This document shows positions 1 to 5,618 of a stretch of DNA of 5,641 nucleotides, one piece after another (the stretch's first letter is position 1; the number at the start of each line of letters is the position of its first letter). Under the pieces are notes generated by a model that was given only the letters and a program-made list of their open reading frames with translations, did no database searches and was not told the DNA's origin. The position numbers were made by a program, and so were the translations under genes. The stretch comes from Roseiflexaceae bacterium. GTDB lineage: Bacteria > Chloroflexota > Chloroflexia > Chloroflexales > Roseiflexaceae. The stretch spans positions 1-5,641 of the forward strand of contig JACMIM010000683.1 in assembly GCA_014381165.1 (NCBI GenBank), written 5' to 3'.

Positions 1-27
1 CGATGATGTATTACTGGGCCCCCCCTC

Positions 28-93
28 GGGGCTTGGGGCGGGGGGCGGGGGCCTAGGGTTTCATAACCCGCCCCCAGCCCCCAGCCCCTAGCC
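28..93. repeat. Heptad-periodic G/C-rich inverted repeat with quadruplex-type runs
   Basis: The left arm (28-58) is G-rich and reads as seven-base units GGGGCTT, GGGGCGG, GGGGCGG, GGGCCTA, then GGG. The right arm (71-91) is three C-rich heptamers: CCCCCAG, CCCCCAG, CCCCTAG. The arms are roughly complementary. GGGTT (56-60) pairs with AACCC (65-69) around a TCAT loop, and the G runs 47-51, 41-45 and 35-38 then face C runs 71-75, 78-82 and 85-88 with small bulges. Four or more G runs of at least three lie on the plus strand (28-51), and four more on the minus strand opposite 67-88, so either strand could form a G-quadruplex. The element starts 2 bases beyond the stop codon of the minus-strand lipoprotein gene, so it may stabilise or end that transcript. 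No T run follows it on the minus strand, so it is not a standard intrinsic terminator. Short tandem heptamers of this kind are known from cyanobacteria and some other bacteria; assignment to a named family is not claimed. Confidence 0.75.
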
Positions 94-94
94 T

Positions 95-952
95 CTACTT
101 AATCGCCTTTGCTGCATCCGCTGAGTTGGGATCGAGCTGCAGGAACGTCGTGTACGCTCCATCCTTGCCATAGCTGCCACCGCCCTGGAATTGGCCGACG
201 ACCTCGACCTTGCCCCAGACATACGCCGGTGGACTGCCAGGGCCGACATTCAGCTCGCCAGAAACCGGCGGCGGAAAGCCTTCCATCCAGATTACCGCAC
301 CGATTGGCTGCGGGTTCGCGCCATCTTGCTCGGCTGAAACACCCTCGGCCAACACATTGACCGCGCCATTCCAGAAGTAGTACCCCTGGGTGGTGACCGT
401 CTGGCCGTTGCGGCTGGCTGGGTCGGCGGCAAGTGCGGTGATCGCGGTTATGCCTTCGCCTGTCGCGCCGCCGATGCGCTGCTCGCTGCGCTGGATGCGC
501 TCGAATGGCTCGGCGGCGCTGACCATGAGGCGGTGCTTAAAGGCATTGTTTGGCCCGTAAGCTGCGCCGCTTTCAAAGCGCCCGGTGACATGCACAAAGC
601 CGTAGGTCGCATCGCCCGGCTGGTGCAGCTGTTCGCGCAGCTGGTCGGCGGGAAAGCCTTCGAGCCAGATTGGATCGCCAAGTGGCTCGACGCCAAGGCC
701 ATTATCTTGCGTGCTCACGCCAAGCGCAAGCAGGTGTGCAGCGGGGTCGTTCAGCCGGTTAAGATAGGCACCGTTGACCGTGACATCGGTGCCATTAAAG
801 CGCTCCGGGTTCGTCAGCAGGTCAGGCACGATCAGCGCATTGTCGGTAAAGGGTGCCTGGCAGGCGGTAAGCAGGCTCGCGCATACGGCTACCATGGCGA
901 ATACTGCCGCGCGGCGCGCAGACAATTTGAGCGTTTGCAACATCTTCCTCAT
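95..952 (-). CDS. Lipoprotein with tandemly duplicated domain
   Basis: A 285-residue protein of unknown function, predicted to be a lipid-anchored envelope protein. Residues 1-31 form a lipoprotein signal: basic n-region (RK, K, RR), hydrophobic stretch 15-28, and lipobox LTAC with the acylated Cys at 31. The mature part holds two copies of one domain, about 43-146 and 170-273. They share an NG.xVTV..G.Y start, IWLEGFP (95-101) or IWMEGFP (221-227), and V.GRFESGAAYG (122-133) or V.GQFQGGGSYG (251-262). The beta-rich pattern with VxGxF suggests an OB-like fold, but that is inference. The open reading frame extends upstream to 1084. The start at 952 is preferred because the consensus promoter lies inside that extension, with its predicted transcription start near 1019, and because this Met gives a normal signal peptide. 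The ATG at 943 is an alternative, with GAGG three bases upstream. The gene diverges from the coiled-coil gene at 1159. Confidence 0.85.
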   Translation of the reverse strand: MRKMLQTLKLSARRAAVFAMVAVCASLLTACQAPFTDNALIVPDLLTNPERFNGTDVTVNGAYLNRLNDPAAHLLALGVSTQDNGLGVEPLGDPIWLEGFPADQLREQLHQPGDATYGFVHVTGRFESGAAYGPNNAFKHRLMVSAAEPFERIQRSEQRIGGATGEGITAITALAADPASRNGQTVTTQGYYFWNGAVNVLAEGVSAEQDGANPQPIGAVIWMEGFPPPVSGELNVGPGSPPAYVWGKVEVVGQFQGGGSYGKDGAYTTFLQLDPNSADAAKAIK

Positions 953-956
953 TACA

Positions 957-1011
957 GTGTTCTGGCGCAGTACGCAGCATTGCGCAGCCACATGTCGGGG
1001 TATGTTCTGGC
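957..1011. repeat. Direct repeat in the lipoprotein mRNA leader
   Basis: The nine-base word TGTTCTGGC occurs at 958-966 and again at 1003-1011 (plus-strand reading), 45 bases apart, both between the lipoprotein promoter and its start codon. The first copy extends to GTGTTCTGGCGC (957-968), which recurs exactly at 2980-2991, upstream of the mutase start. A repeated site could bind a regulator or be chance. I see no dyad symmetry in the word. Confidence 0.3.
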
Positions 1012-1025
1012 ACATCCACGCGGCT

Positions 1026-1054
1026 ATTATAGAAGGCAGGCTGCGGGTTGTCAA
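1026..1054 (-). promoter_or_regulatory. Consensus sigma70 promoter for the lipoprotein gene
   Basis: Reading the minus strand, TTGACA (1054-1049) is followed after exactly 17 bases by TATAAT (1031-1026). Both hexamers and the spacing match the housekeeping consensus perfectly. Transcription should begin near 1019, giving a leader of about 67 bases before the ATG at 952. This placement rules out the longer upstream start at 1084. Confidence 0.85.
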
Positions 1055-1103
1055 AGGAGTCCCCGCGTGTAATTGTTTCGTCATCCCCAGGCCGATTCTT
1101 TCA

Positions 1104-1133
1104 TTGACCCCAGCGCGCCTCTCTCGCTATAAT
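1104..1133 (+). promoter_or_regulatory. Sigma70 promoter for the coiled-coil membrane protein gene
   Basis: TTGACC (1104-1109), an 18-base spacer, and a perfect TATAAT (1128-1133). Predicted transcription start is about 1140, leaving a short leader of about 20 bases that contains the ribosome binding site. Its -35 is 49 bases from the -35 of the divergent lipoprotein promoter, so the two are back to back without overlapping. Confidence 0.8.
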
Positions 1134-1146
1134 TCTTGCACTATTC

Positions 1147-1153
1147 AGGAGGT
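1147..1153 (+). promoter_or_regulatory. Strong ribosome binding site
   Basis: AGGAGGT is a full anti-Shine-Dalgarno match, five bases before the ATG at 1159. It fixes the start of the coiled-coil gene and is the strongest ribosome binding site in the window. Confidence 0.85.
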
Positions 1154-1158
1154 GGTCG

Positions 1159-1782
1159 ATGGATTCCTTGTTTCTTGCCCTTGGTCTGCTGGTGTTTGTC
1201 CTGCTGGCGCTGCTGCTGTGGTTCGTGCCGCATTTGCTCCAGCAGCAGGCTGTGCGCGTCGCCAGCGAGACATCGCAGCTGCGCGAGATGCTGCTCGATT
1301 TGCTGAATGAGCAGGAAGCCGTCACGCTGCGCCAATCGCAGCTGGGCGGATCGCTGTCAACCCTGCGCGATCATTTGGAGGTTCTGGTTAAGGAGGGCGT
1401 GACGACATCCGGGCCACAACAAGCCGGCGAACTCCAGCGCGTCGAGCAGCGCATCGGCGAGGTGCAACGCCAGATTCAGGAGTGGATGTCGCAGCGTGAT
1501 AGCGCGGCGAGCCGCCAGTCGGTGCAGGATAATGAATCGTGGGGCTACCTGCTCAGCCTGCTTGCCGCCATCCAGGAGCGCATGGGCCGTGTCGCAACCG
1601 AGCGCGCCGACCTGCACGTTAGCACGCGCGCCACCGACATGCTACGTGAGGTCGAGCACGAGATGCAGCACTTGCGCGACATCTCCGAGGATATCGAGCG
1701 GCTCCAGTGGCGGATGCGCCAGAGCCTGCATGAGCGCGAGGGCAGTGTGACACATCTGCGCGCACAAGCCAATGGCGCGTAG
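1159..1782 (+). CDS. Membrane-anchored coiled-coil protein, function unknown
   Basis: A 207-residue protein I do not recognise. Residues 4-23 are one uninterrupted hydrophobic helix (Leu/Val/Phe/Ala), followed by WFVPHLL. There is no signal-peptidase site, so this should be an uncleaved membrane anchor. The N-terminus carries an Asp and no basic residue before the helix, and Arg appears at 33, so the positive-inside rule favours a cytoplasmic C-terminal domain. The remainder is almost entirely charged, Gln/Glu/Arg-rich helix, with coiled-coil-like stretches at about 38-80, 90-115, 130-150 and 160-195. A Gly/Pro/Ser break lies near 80-90 (GVTTSGPQQAG). No enzyme motif is visible. The architecture recalls anchored helical proteins of the RmuC, EzrA or ZipA type, but no homology to them is claimed. 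It has its own promoter and a strong ribosome binding site, and a 234-base gap separates it from the next gene. Confidence 0.8.
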   Translation: MDSLFLALGLLVFVLLALLLWFVPHLLQQQAVRVASETSQLREMLLDLLNEQEAVTLRQSQLGGSLSTLRDHLEVLVKEGVTTSGPQQAGELQRVEQRIGEVQRQIQEWMSQRDSAASRQSVQDNESWGYLLSLLAAIQERMGRVATERADLHVSTRATDMLREVEHEMQHLRDISEDIERLQWRMRQSLHEREGSVTHLRAQANGA

Positions 1783-1917
1783 CCTGATGACAGTCTGGTC
1801 ACACACCCGTCATGCTTCTGTAATCAAAACGCTATGTAGCGGCGTCACAAAGCGCTCCAGGCGTGCGTTTAGATCATGAGAAGATACCAAACATGTCGGC
1901 AGGCGGGGCGCACTTTA

Positions 1918-1926
1918 TGGTATGAT
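1918..1926 (+). promoter_or_regulatory. Possible extended -10 promoter for the hydrolase gene
   Basis: TGG followed by TATGAT (1921-1926) fits an extended -10 element. No good -35 hexamer lies at the right distance upstream (GGCAGG at 1898-1903). If used, transcription would start near 1933, with a leader of about 84 bases. The rest of the 1783-2016 gap shows only a short dyad, CGCTA-TG-TAGCG at 1830-1841, and no convincing terminator. Confidence 0.4.
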
Positions 1927-2016
1927 AAAGGTACCTCAGTCCGTGCGATCGCGCTCGGCAGGCCTTCGCAGCATGCACTCTAGAACACACGCCGCACAGC
2001 ACACACGGGCACGTCA

Positions 2017-2847
2017 ATGAGTATTATAATTGTCGACAAGCAAGTTGTTCACTACGAGGTGTTTGGCCGGGGACGGCCGGTGCTGTTTCTGCACGGCTGG
2101 CTTGGCAGCTGGCGCTACTGGTACCCTACGATCGAGGTGGTTTCGGCCCAGTTTCGTACCTACTCGTTCGACTTTTGGGGCTTTGGCGATTCAAACAGCA
2201 CACAGCGTGGCCCCGTGAGCATCCAGAGCTACTCCGATCAGGTTATTCGTTTTCTTGACGAAATGGGCGTCGATAACGTTACTCTGGTTGGCCACTCGAT
2301 GGGCGGGATGGTCGCGCTCAAAACCGCAATCAATCATCCCAAGCGCATCTCGCGGGTCGCCGCCATTGGTGCGCCGATCGACGGCAACTCGCTTTCCTGG
2401 CTGCTCAAGTTGACCGACCGCCCGCTGCTTGCCGATGCCTTTGCGACCCTGCCCTGGTTGCGCCGTTCGCTGTTTCGCTTTTTTCTAGGCCAGACGAATG
2501 ACCCTACTGTTAGTGAAGTGATCGACGACAGCTTGAAATCGAGCGGTACCACGCTACGCCGCGCCGTTTCCTCGATGTGGCGCACTGATCTGCGGCCAGA
2601 GTTGCCGCGCCTCCAGGTGCCAACCTTGATCGTGCAAGGTGGCCGCGACGACATTGTGCATCCCAATCAGGCCGATCTGTTCGGCGATGTCAGTGTTGCC
2701 GACGTGGTCGTCATGCCCGAAAGCCGGCACTTCCCCTTTCTTGATGAGTCGGTCGTGTTCAACGATTTACTGCTGCGCTTTCTCAAACAAGATTCGCCCC
2801 GGCCCGCTCTCCCGGTGTATCTTCAACAATCCACGGTCATGAGGTGA
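2017..2847 (+). CDS. Alpha/beta-fold hydrolase
   Basis: A 276-residue soluble alpha/beta hydrolase, probably cytoplasmic since no signal peptide is seen. In order: oxyanion-hole motif LFLHGW with HG at 26-27, a DFWGFGDS loop (52-59), nucleophile elbow GHSMG (92-96) with Ser94, a variable helical cap at about 122-190, the catalytic acid in GGRDD (208-212, probably Asp211), and His238 in ESRHFPF. The triad is complete, so an active esterase, lipase or related C-C/C-X hydrolase is expected. The substrate cannot be read from the sequence, because this superfamily is very broad and motifs such as HGW and GHSMGG are shared by many subfamilies. The length is typical. No clear Shine-Dalgarno precedes the ATG, and this start gives the usual distance to the HG motif. 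The flanking gaps (234 and 160 bases) and a separate promoter candidate downstream suggest it is transcribed alone. Confidence 0.9.
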   Translation: MSIIIVDKQVVHYEVFGRGRPVLFLHGWLGSWRYWYPTIEVVSAQFRTYSFDFWGFGDSNSTQRGPVSIQSYSDQVIRFLDEMGVDNVTLVGHSMGGMVALKTAINHPKRISRVAAIGAPIDGNSLSWLLKLTDRPLLADAFATLPWLRRSLFRFFLGQTNDPTVSEVIDDSLKSSGTTLRRAVSSMWRTDLRPELPRLQVPTLIVQGGRDDIVHPNQADLFGDVSVADVVVMPESRHFPFLDESVVFNDLLLRFLKQDSPRPALPVYLQQSTVMR

Positions 2848-2903
2848 CGGCCAGCGGTTGAAACGCCTGATTCGCCGCTCGCCGCTCGCTTTTGGCGCAT
2901 TCC

Positions 2904-2932
2904 TTGACGGAAATCCCCCTTTACGCTACCAT
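2904..2932 (+). promoter_or_regulatory. Probable promoter of the mutase operon
   Basis: TTGACG (2904-2909, five of six consensus), a 17-base spacer, and TACCAT (2927-2932, four of six, with the conserved first, second and last positions). Predicted start is near 2939, giving a leader of about 69 bases to the ATG at 3008. Spacing is ideal and the -10 is moderate. Confidence 0.55.
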
Positions 2933-2995
2933 CCCTACGCAACTGCTGATGTTCAGCTCCTGCGCTTTCCGTGAGTGCTGTGTTCTGGCGCTACT

Positions 2996-3001
2996 GGGGG
3001 A
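2996..3001 (+). promoter_or_regulatory. Ribosome binding site choosing the mutase start
   Basis: GGGGGA lies six bases before the ATG at 3008. The frame is open back to an ATG at 2975, but that earlier start has no comparable site and would add 11 residues not expected before the family's N-terminal FRAYDIRG motif. Confidence 0.6.
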
Positions 3002-3007
3002 TGGTCT

Positions 3008-4405
3008 ATGCGTGTCGCTGTCAACCCGACGATTTTCCGCGCCTATGATATTCGCGGGCTTGTCGATCTCGATTTGACTGAGCCTGTGTACGAGACACTC
3101 GGCCAGGCCGCTGGCAGCTATTTTCGCCGTAGTGGCCGCCGAAAGATTGTGGTTGGGCGCGACGCTCGGCTGACCTCGCCCGCATTTCAGGCAGCCCTCA
3201 TCCGTGGCCTGCGCTCAACTGGCTGCAATGTGATCGACCTGGGTATGGTCGCCACACCGCTGATGTACTTCGCACTGGCCTACCTGGCTGCGGACGGCGG
3301 CGCAGTGGTTTCGGCCAGCCATAACCCCCCCGAGTTCAACGGCCTGAAGCTGCGTCAGTCCGACCCGACGTATGGCGGCGAGCCACTCGACAGCGCAGCC
3401 ATTCAGGAAATCGGTCGGCTGGCCAACAGCGGCACTTTCGAGCAGGGCGCGGGCAGTTACGAGCAGATCAGTGTCGAAGATGCCTACGTGGCCGATGTGG
3501 TCGCGCATTTCCGGCTGCCTAGCCCCGTGCGTGTGGTGCTGGACGGCGGCAATGGTGTAGCTGGGCCAATTGGCCAGCGTACACTGGAGGCGATCGGCTG
3601 CGAGGTTGTGCCGCTGTTCATCGAGCCAGACGGCACGTTTCCAAATCACCACCCCGACCCACTCAAAGAGGCGAATGTCAAAGACTTGAAGGCCAAGGTG
3701 CTACAAACCGGCGCACTGCTTGGCATCGGGCTTGATGGCGATGGCGACCGGCTGGGCGTGGTCGATGGCCATGGCCAGATGATTTTTGCCGACCGCTACC
3801 TGATTGCACTGGCGAAGGCGGTGCTACGCGACCAGCCCGGCGCGCCAATTGTGGTGGACACCAAGTGCAGCAGCGTGCTGAGCGAGGCGATTGTGGCCTT
3901 TGGCGGGCAAGCAGTGCTGTCGGGCACGGGCTACCCCAAGCAATCGGCCATGATGCGTGAGGTGGGCGCACCGTTGGCAGGCGAGCTTTCCGGCCATGTG
4001 CTGACAGCGATTCGCTATCATACCTTTGACGATGGCACCTTTGCCGCAGCCTACTTGCTGCATGCGCTGGCTAACCTCGGCCAGTCGCTCGACGATATTC
4101 TGGCCGACTTTCCGGCGCGGCCAGCGCTGCCCGAGGGGCGAATTCCATTCGACGAAGAGCTGAAGTTTGCTGCGGTCGCATTCGTGCGCGACGCCTTTGT
4201 GGGCAACCACCCGGTGATTGAGATCGACGGCGTGCGGGTCGATTTTGGTGACGGTTGGGGCATCGTGCGAGCCTCGAACACCGAGCCAGCGCTGACCACG
4301 CGCTTTGAGGCGGTGACGATGGAGCGGGCGCTCGAAATCCAGGCGCTGATGCTCGCGCAGGTCGAGGCTTTTCGCCGCAAAGGGGATGTAGCAGGCACGC
4401 TATGA
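3008..4405 (+). CDS. manB: Phosphomannomutase/phosphoglucomutase (alpha-D-phosphohexomutase)
   Basis: A 465-residue cytoplasmic enzyme that interconverts hexose-6-phosphate and hexose-1-phosphate through a phosphoserine. It supplies mannose-1-P and/or glucose-1-P for GDP-mannose or NDP-glucose, and hence for envelope polysaccharide or glycan synthesis. All four domains are present. N-terminal TIFRAYDIRG (8-17) is typical of the AlgC/ManB group, followed by GRDARLTSP (50-58). The active-site loop is SASHNP (102-107), with phosphoserine Ser104. The Mg-binding loop is DGDGDR (243-248). The sugar-specificity loop is GELSGH (325-330), followed by VLTAIRYHTFDDG rather than the common aromatic VFF run. 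The phosphate-binding loop is RASNTEP (421-427). Length is normal for the family. Motifs alone do not separate mannose from glucose preference, so the symbol is indicative. The gene heads an operon, and its TGA overlaps the ATG of the next gene (ATGA, 4402-4405), which implies translational coupling. Confidence 0.92.
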   Translation: MRVAVNPTIFRAYDIRGLVDLDLTEPVYETLGQAAGSYFRRSGRRKIVVGRDARLTSPAFQAALIRGLRSTGCNVIDLGMVATPLMYFALAYLAADGGAVVSASHNPPEFNGLKLRQSDPTYGGEPLDSAAIQEIGRLANSGTFEQGAGSYEQISVEDAYVADVVAHFRLPSPVRVVLDGGNGVAGPIGQRTLEAIGCEVVPLFIEPDGTFPNHHPDPLKEANVKDLKAKVLQTGALLGIGLDGDGDRLGVVDGHGQMIFADRYLIALAKAVLRDQPGAPIVVDTKCSSVLSEAIVAFGGQAVLSGTGYPKQSAMMREVGAPLAGELSGHVLTAIRYHTFDDGTFAAAYLLHALANLGQSLDDILADFPARPALPEGRIPFDEELKFAAVAFVRDAFVGNHPVIEIDGVRVDFGDGWGIVRASNTEPALTTRFEAVTMERALEIQALMLAQVEAFRRKGDVAGTL

Positions 4406-5550
4406 GCCAGCGCCCGCGTTTGACCTGGCACCGCTGGGAGGGTGTCTACTCGGCCGATTTTTCGCTCGAAGGCGTGCGCCGCCGCACACGGCAGCTGGGC
4501 GAGCTGCTGCGCAATCGCGGCTGGAGTTGCTTGGTGGCGCACGACACGCGCTTTATGGGTGTCCAGTTCGCGCGCTACGCCTTCCGGGTGCTCGAGCAGC
4601 ACGGCGTCGCAGTTTCGTTCTGCCCCACCCCGGCCACGCCGCCGATGATCGAACTGGCGCTGGAGCGCCGCCGTTTCGACTGCGCGTTGCTGTTCAGCGC
4701 TGGCAACCGCCCGCACTGGTTTAACGGCATGCACGCGCTGGTGCCGTTGGCTGGCGAAAACCCGTTCGATGGCCAAGTTCAACCACTCAGTGAGCCGACC
4801 GCGCCTTATTTTCCGCCTGAACCGTTGCCAACCAGCGAGGCGACCAGTGTTGATTTGCGCACGGGCTACATCGAAACACTCCGCGCCCAGGTCGATATCG
4901 ACCTCATCCGCCGCGCCACGCTGACGCTGTTCGTCGACCCGATGAACGGCGCGACCAGCGGTATCGTGCCGACCGTGCTTGGTGAAGGCACCCAGACCCG
5001 CGCAGTCGAGATTAATCGCGAGCCTGACCCGCTGTTCAACCGGCAGACGCCCAGCCCTTCTGAAGCGACCATGCCGCGCATTCGCAAGTTGGTCAAGGAA
5101 AGCGACTCACACCTGGGCGTGGGAATTTCTGCAGACGGGCGCGCGCTGGGTGTGACGACCAACATCGGCGATCTGGTGCCGCCGTTGGAGATCGCGCTGC
5201 TGCTTGGCCAACACCTGGCGCGCCAGCACCGGCTGCGTGGGTTGGTGGTGGTGCCACAGCCTGAAGTGCTGCCGCCTGGGCTAGCAGCTTGGGAAGCTGC
5301 AACCGGCCAGAAGATCGAGCTTGCTGCCGATCCGGCGGCGCGAATCGCCGAAATTGTGGCGCAGGATCGCGGCGGACTTGTCGCCGGTATCACGCTGGCC
5401 GGCGAGATAACAATTGGTCGCTACAGTGGCTCCGCCGATGCGATGGTGGCCGCGCTGCTGCTGATCGAGCTGGTGGCACAAAACAATGCCAAGCTGCGCA
5501 CGCTGACCGACGAGCTGCGCGCGAAGCTTCAGGGGACGAACCCCTCATAA
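4402..5550 (+). CDS. Degenerate phosphohexomutase-like protein, probable pseudoenzyme
   Basis: A 382-residue homologue of the upstream mutase, lacking its catalytic residues. Domain 1 is recognisable. WEGVYSADFSLEGVRRR (12-28) resembles the W.G.IA.DFTFENVRR stretch of the GTDGWR-type mutases, HDTRF (47-51) the usual RDTR, and PTPATPP (75-81) the usual PTP. The phosphoserine loop reads SAGNRP (99-104) where the neighbour has SASHNP, so Gly101 replaces Ser, although the FNG after it is kept. Domain 2 aligns through VDPMNG (178-183). Its metal loop is SADGRA (243-248) against DGDGDR, with two of three Asp lost. Domain 3 keeps only its C-terminal helix (SADAMVAALLLIEL, 344-357), and GExSGH is absent. 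Domain 4 with its NTEP loop is missing. The N-terminus differs from the neighbour's, so this is not a recent duplicate. An uninterrupted frame and the ATGA overlap argue for a maintained protein. AGG at 4393-4395 is a plausible ribosome binding site. A structural or regulatory partner of the upstream mutase is an inference. Confidence 0.85.
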   Translation: MSQRPRLTWHRWEGVYSADFSLEGVRRRTRQLGELLRNRGWSCLVAHDTRFMGVQFARYAFRVLEQHGVAVSFCPTPATPPMIELALERRRFDCALLFSAGNRPHWFNGMHALVPLAGENPFDGQVQPLSEPTAPYFPPEPLPTSEATSVDLRTGYIETLRAQVDIDLIRRATLTLFVDPMNGATSGIVPTVLGEGTQTRAVEINREPDPLFNRQTPSPSEATMPRIRKLVKESDSHLGVGISADGRALGVTTNIGDLVPPLEIALLLGQHLARQHRLRGLVVVPQPEVLPPGLAAWEAATGQKIELAADPAARIAEIVAQDRGGLVAGITLAGEITIGRYSGSADAMVAALLLIELVAQNNAKLRTLTDELRAKLQGTNPS

Positions 5551-5588
5551 AGTTAGGGCGTAGGCAGTTGGCGGCTTCAGCCTGCGGC

Positions 5589-5611
5589 AGCATGGAAATG
5601 CTATCTTTTTT
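5589..5611 (+). terminator. Weak intrinsic terminator after the mutase operon
   Basis: AGCAT (5589-5593) pairs with ATGCT (5598-5602) around a GGAA loop, a GNRA-type tetraloop. After three bases comes a run of six T (5606-5611), then ATTT. The stem is only five base pairs, so strength is uncertain, but the position 39 bases past the last stop codon fits. Confidence 0.5.
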
Positions 5612-5618
5612 ATTTGGT

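Noticed and set aside
533..1072. Plus-strand open frame of 179 codons opposite the lipoprotein gene
   Set aside because: It is antisense to a gene with a clear signal peptide and duplicated domain, has no ribosome binding site, and shows no recognisable motif.
953..1084. N-terminal extension of the lipoprotein reading frame to an ATG at 1084
   Set aside because: A perfect promoter lies at 1026-1054 within it, so the extension would not be transcribed, and it would bury the lipoprotein signal about 75 residues into the protein.
1830..1841. CGCTA-TG-TAGCG dyad as a terminator of the coiled-coil gene
   Set aside because: The loop is only two bases, no T run follows, and the stem is five base pairs.
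1884..1923. ATACCA / TGGTAT inverted repeat upstream of the hydrolase as an operator
   Set aside because: Six-base arms 28 bases apart are expected by chance, and one arm is part of the -10 element itself.
2872..2889. Tandem CGCCGCT copies after the hydrolase gene as a repeat array or terminator
   Set aside because: Only two full copies are present, the downstream T run is four bases, and no stable stem sits next to it.
4051..4782. Minus-strand open frame of 243 codons across the mutase junction
   Set aside because: It lies opposite two well-supported plus-strand genes, its translation is Arg/Ala/Ser-rich without motifs, and long antisense frames are expected at this GC content.
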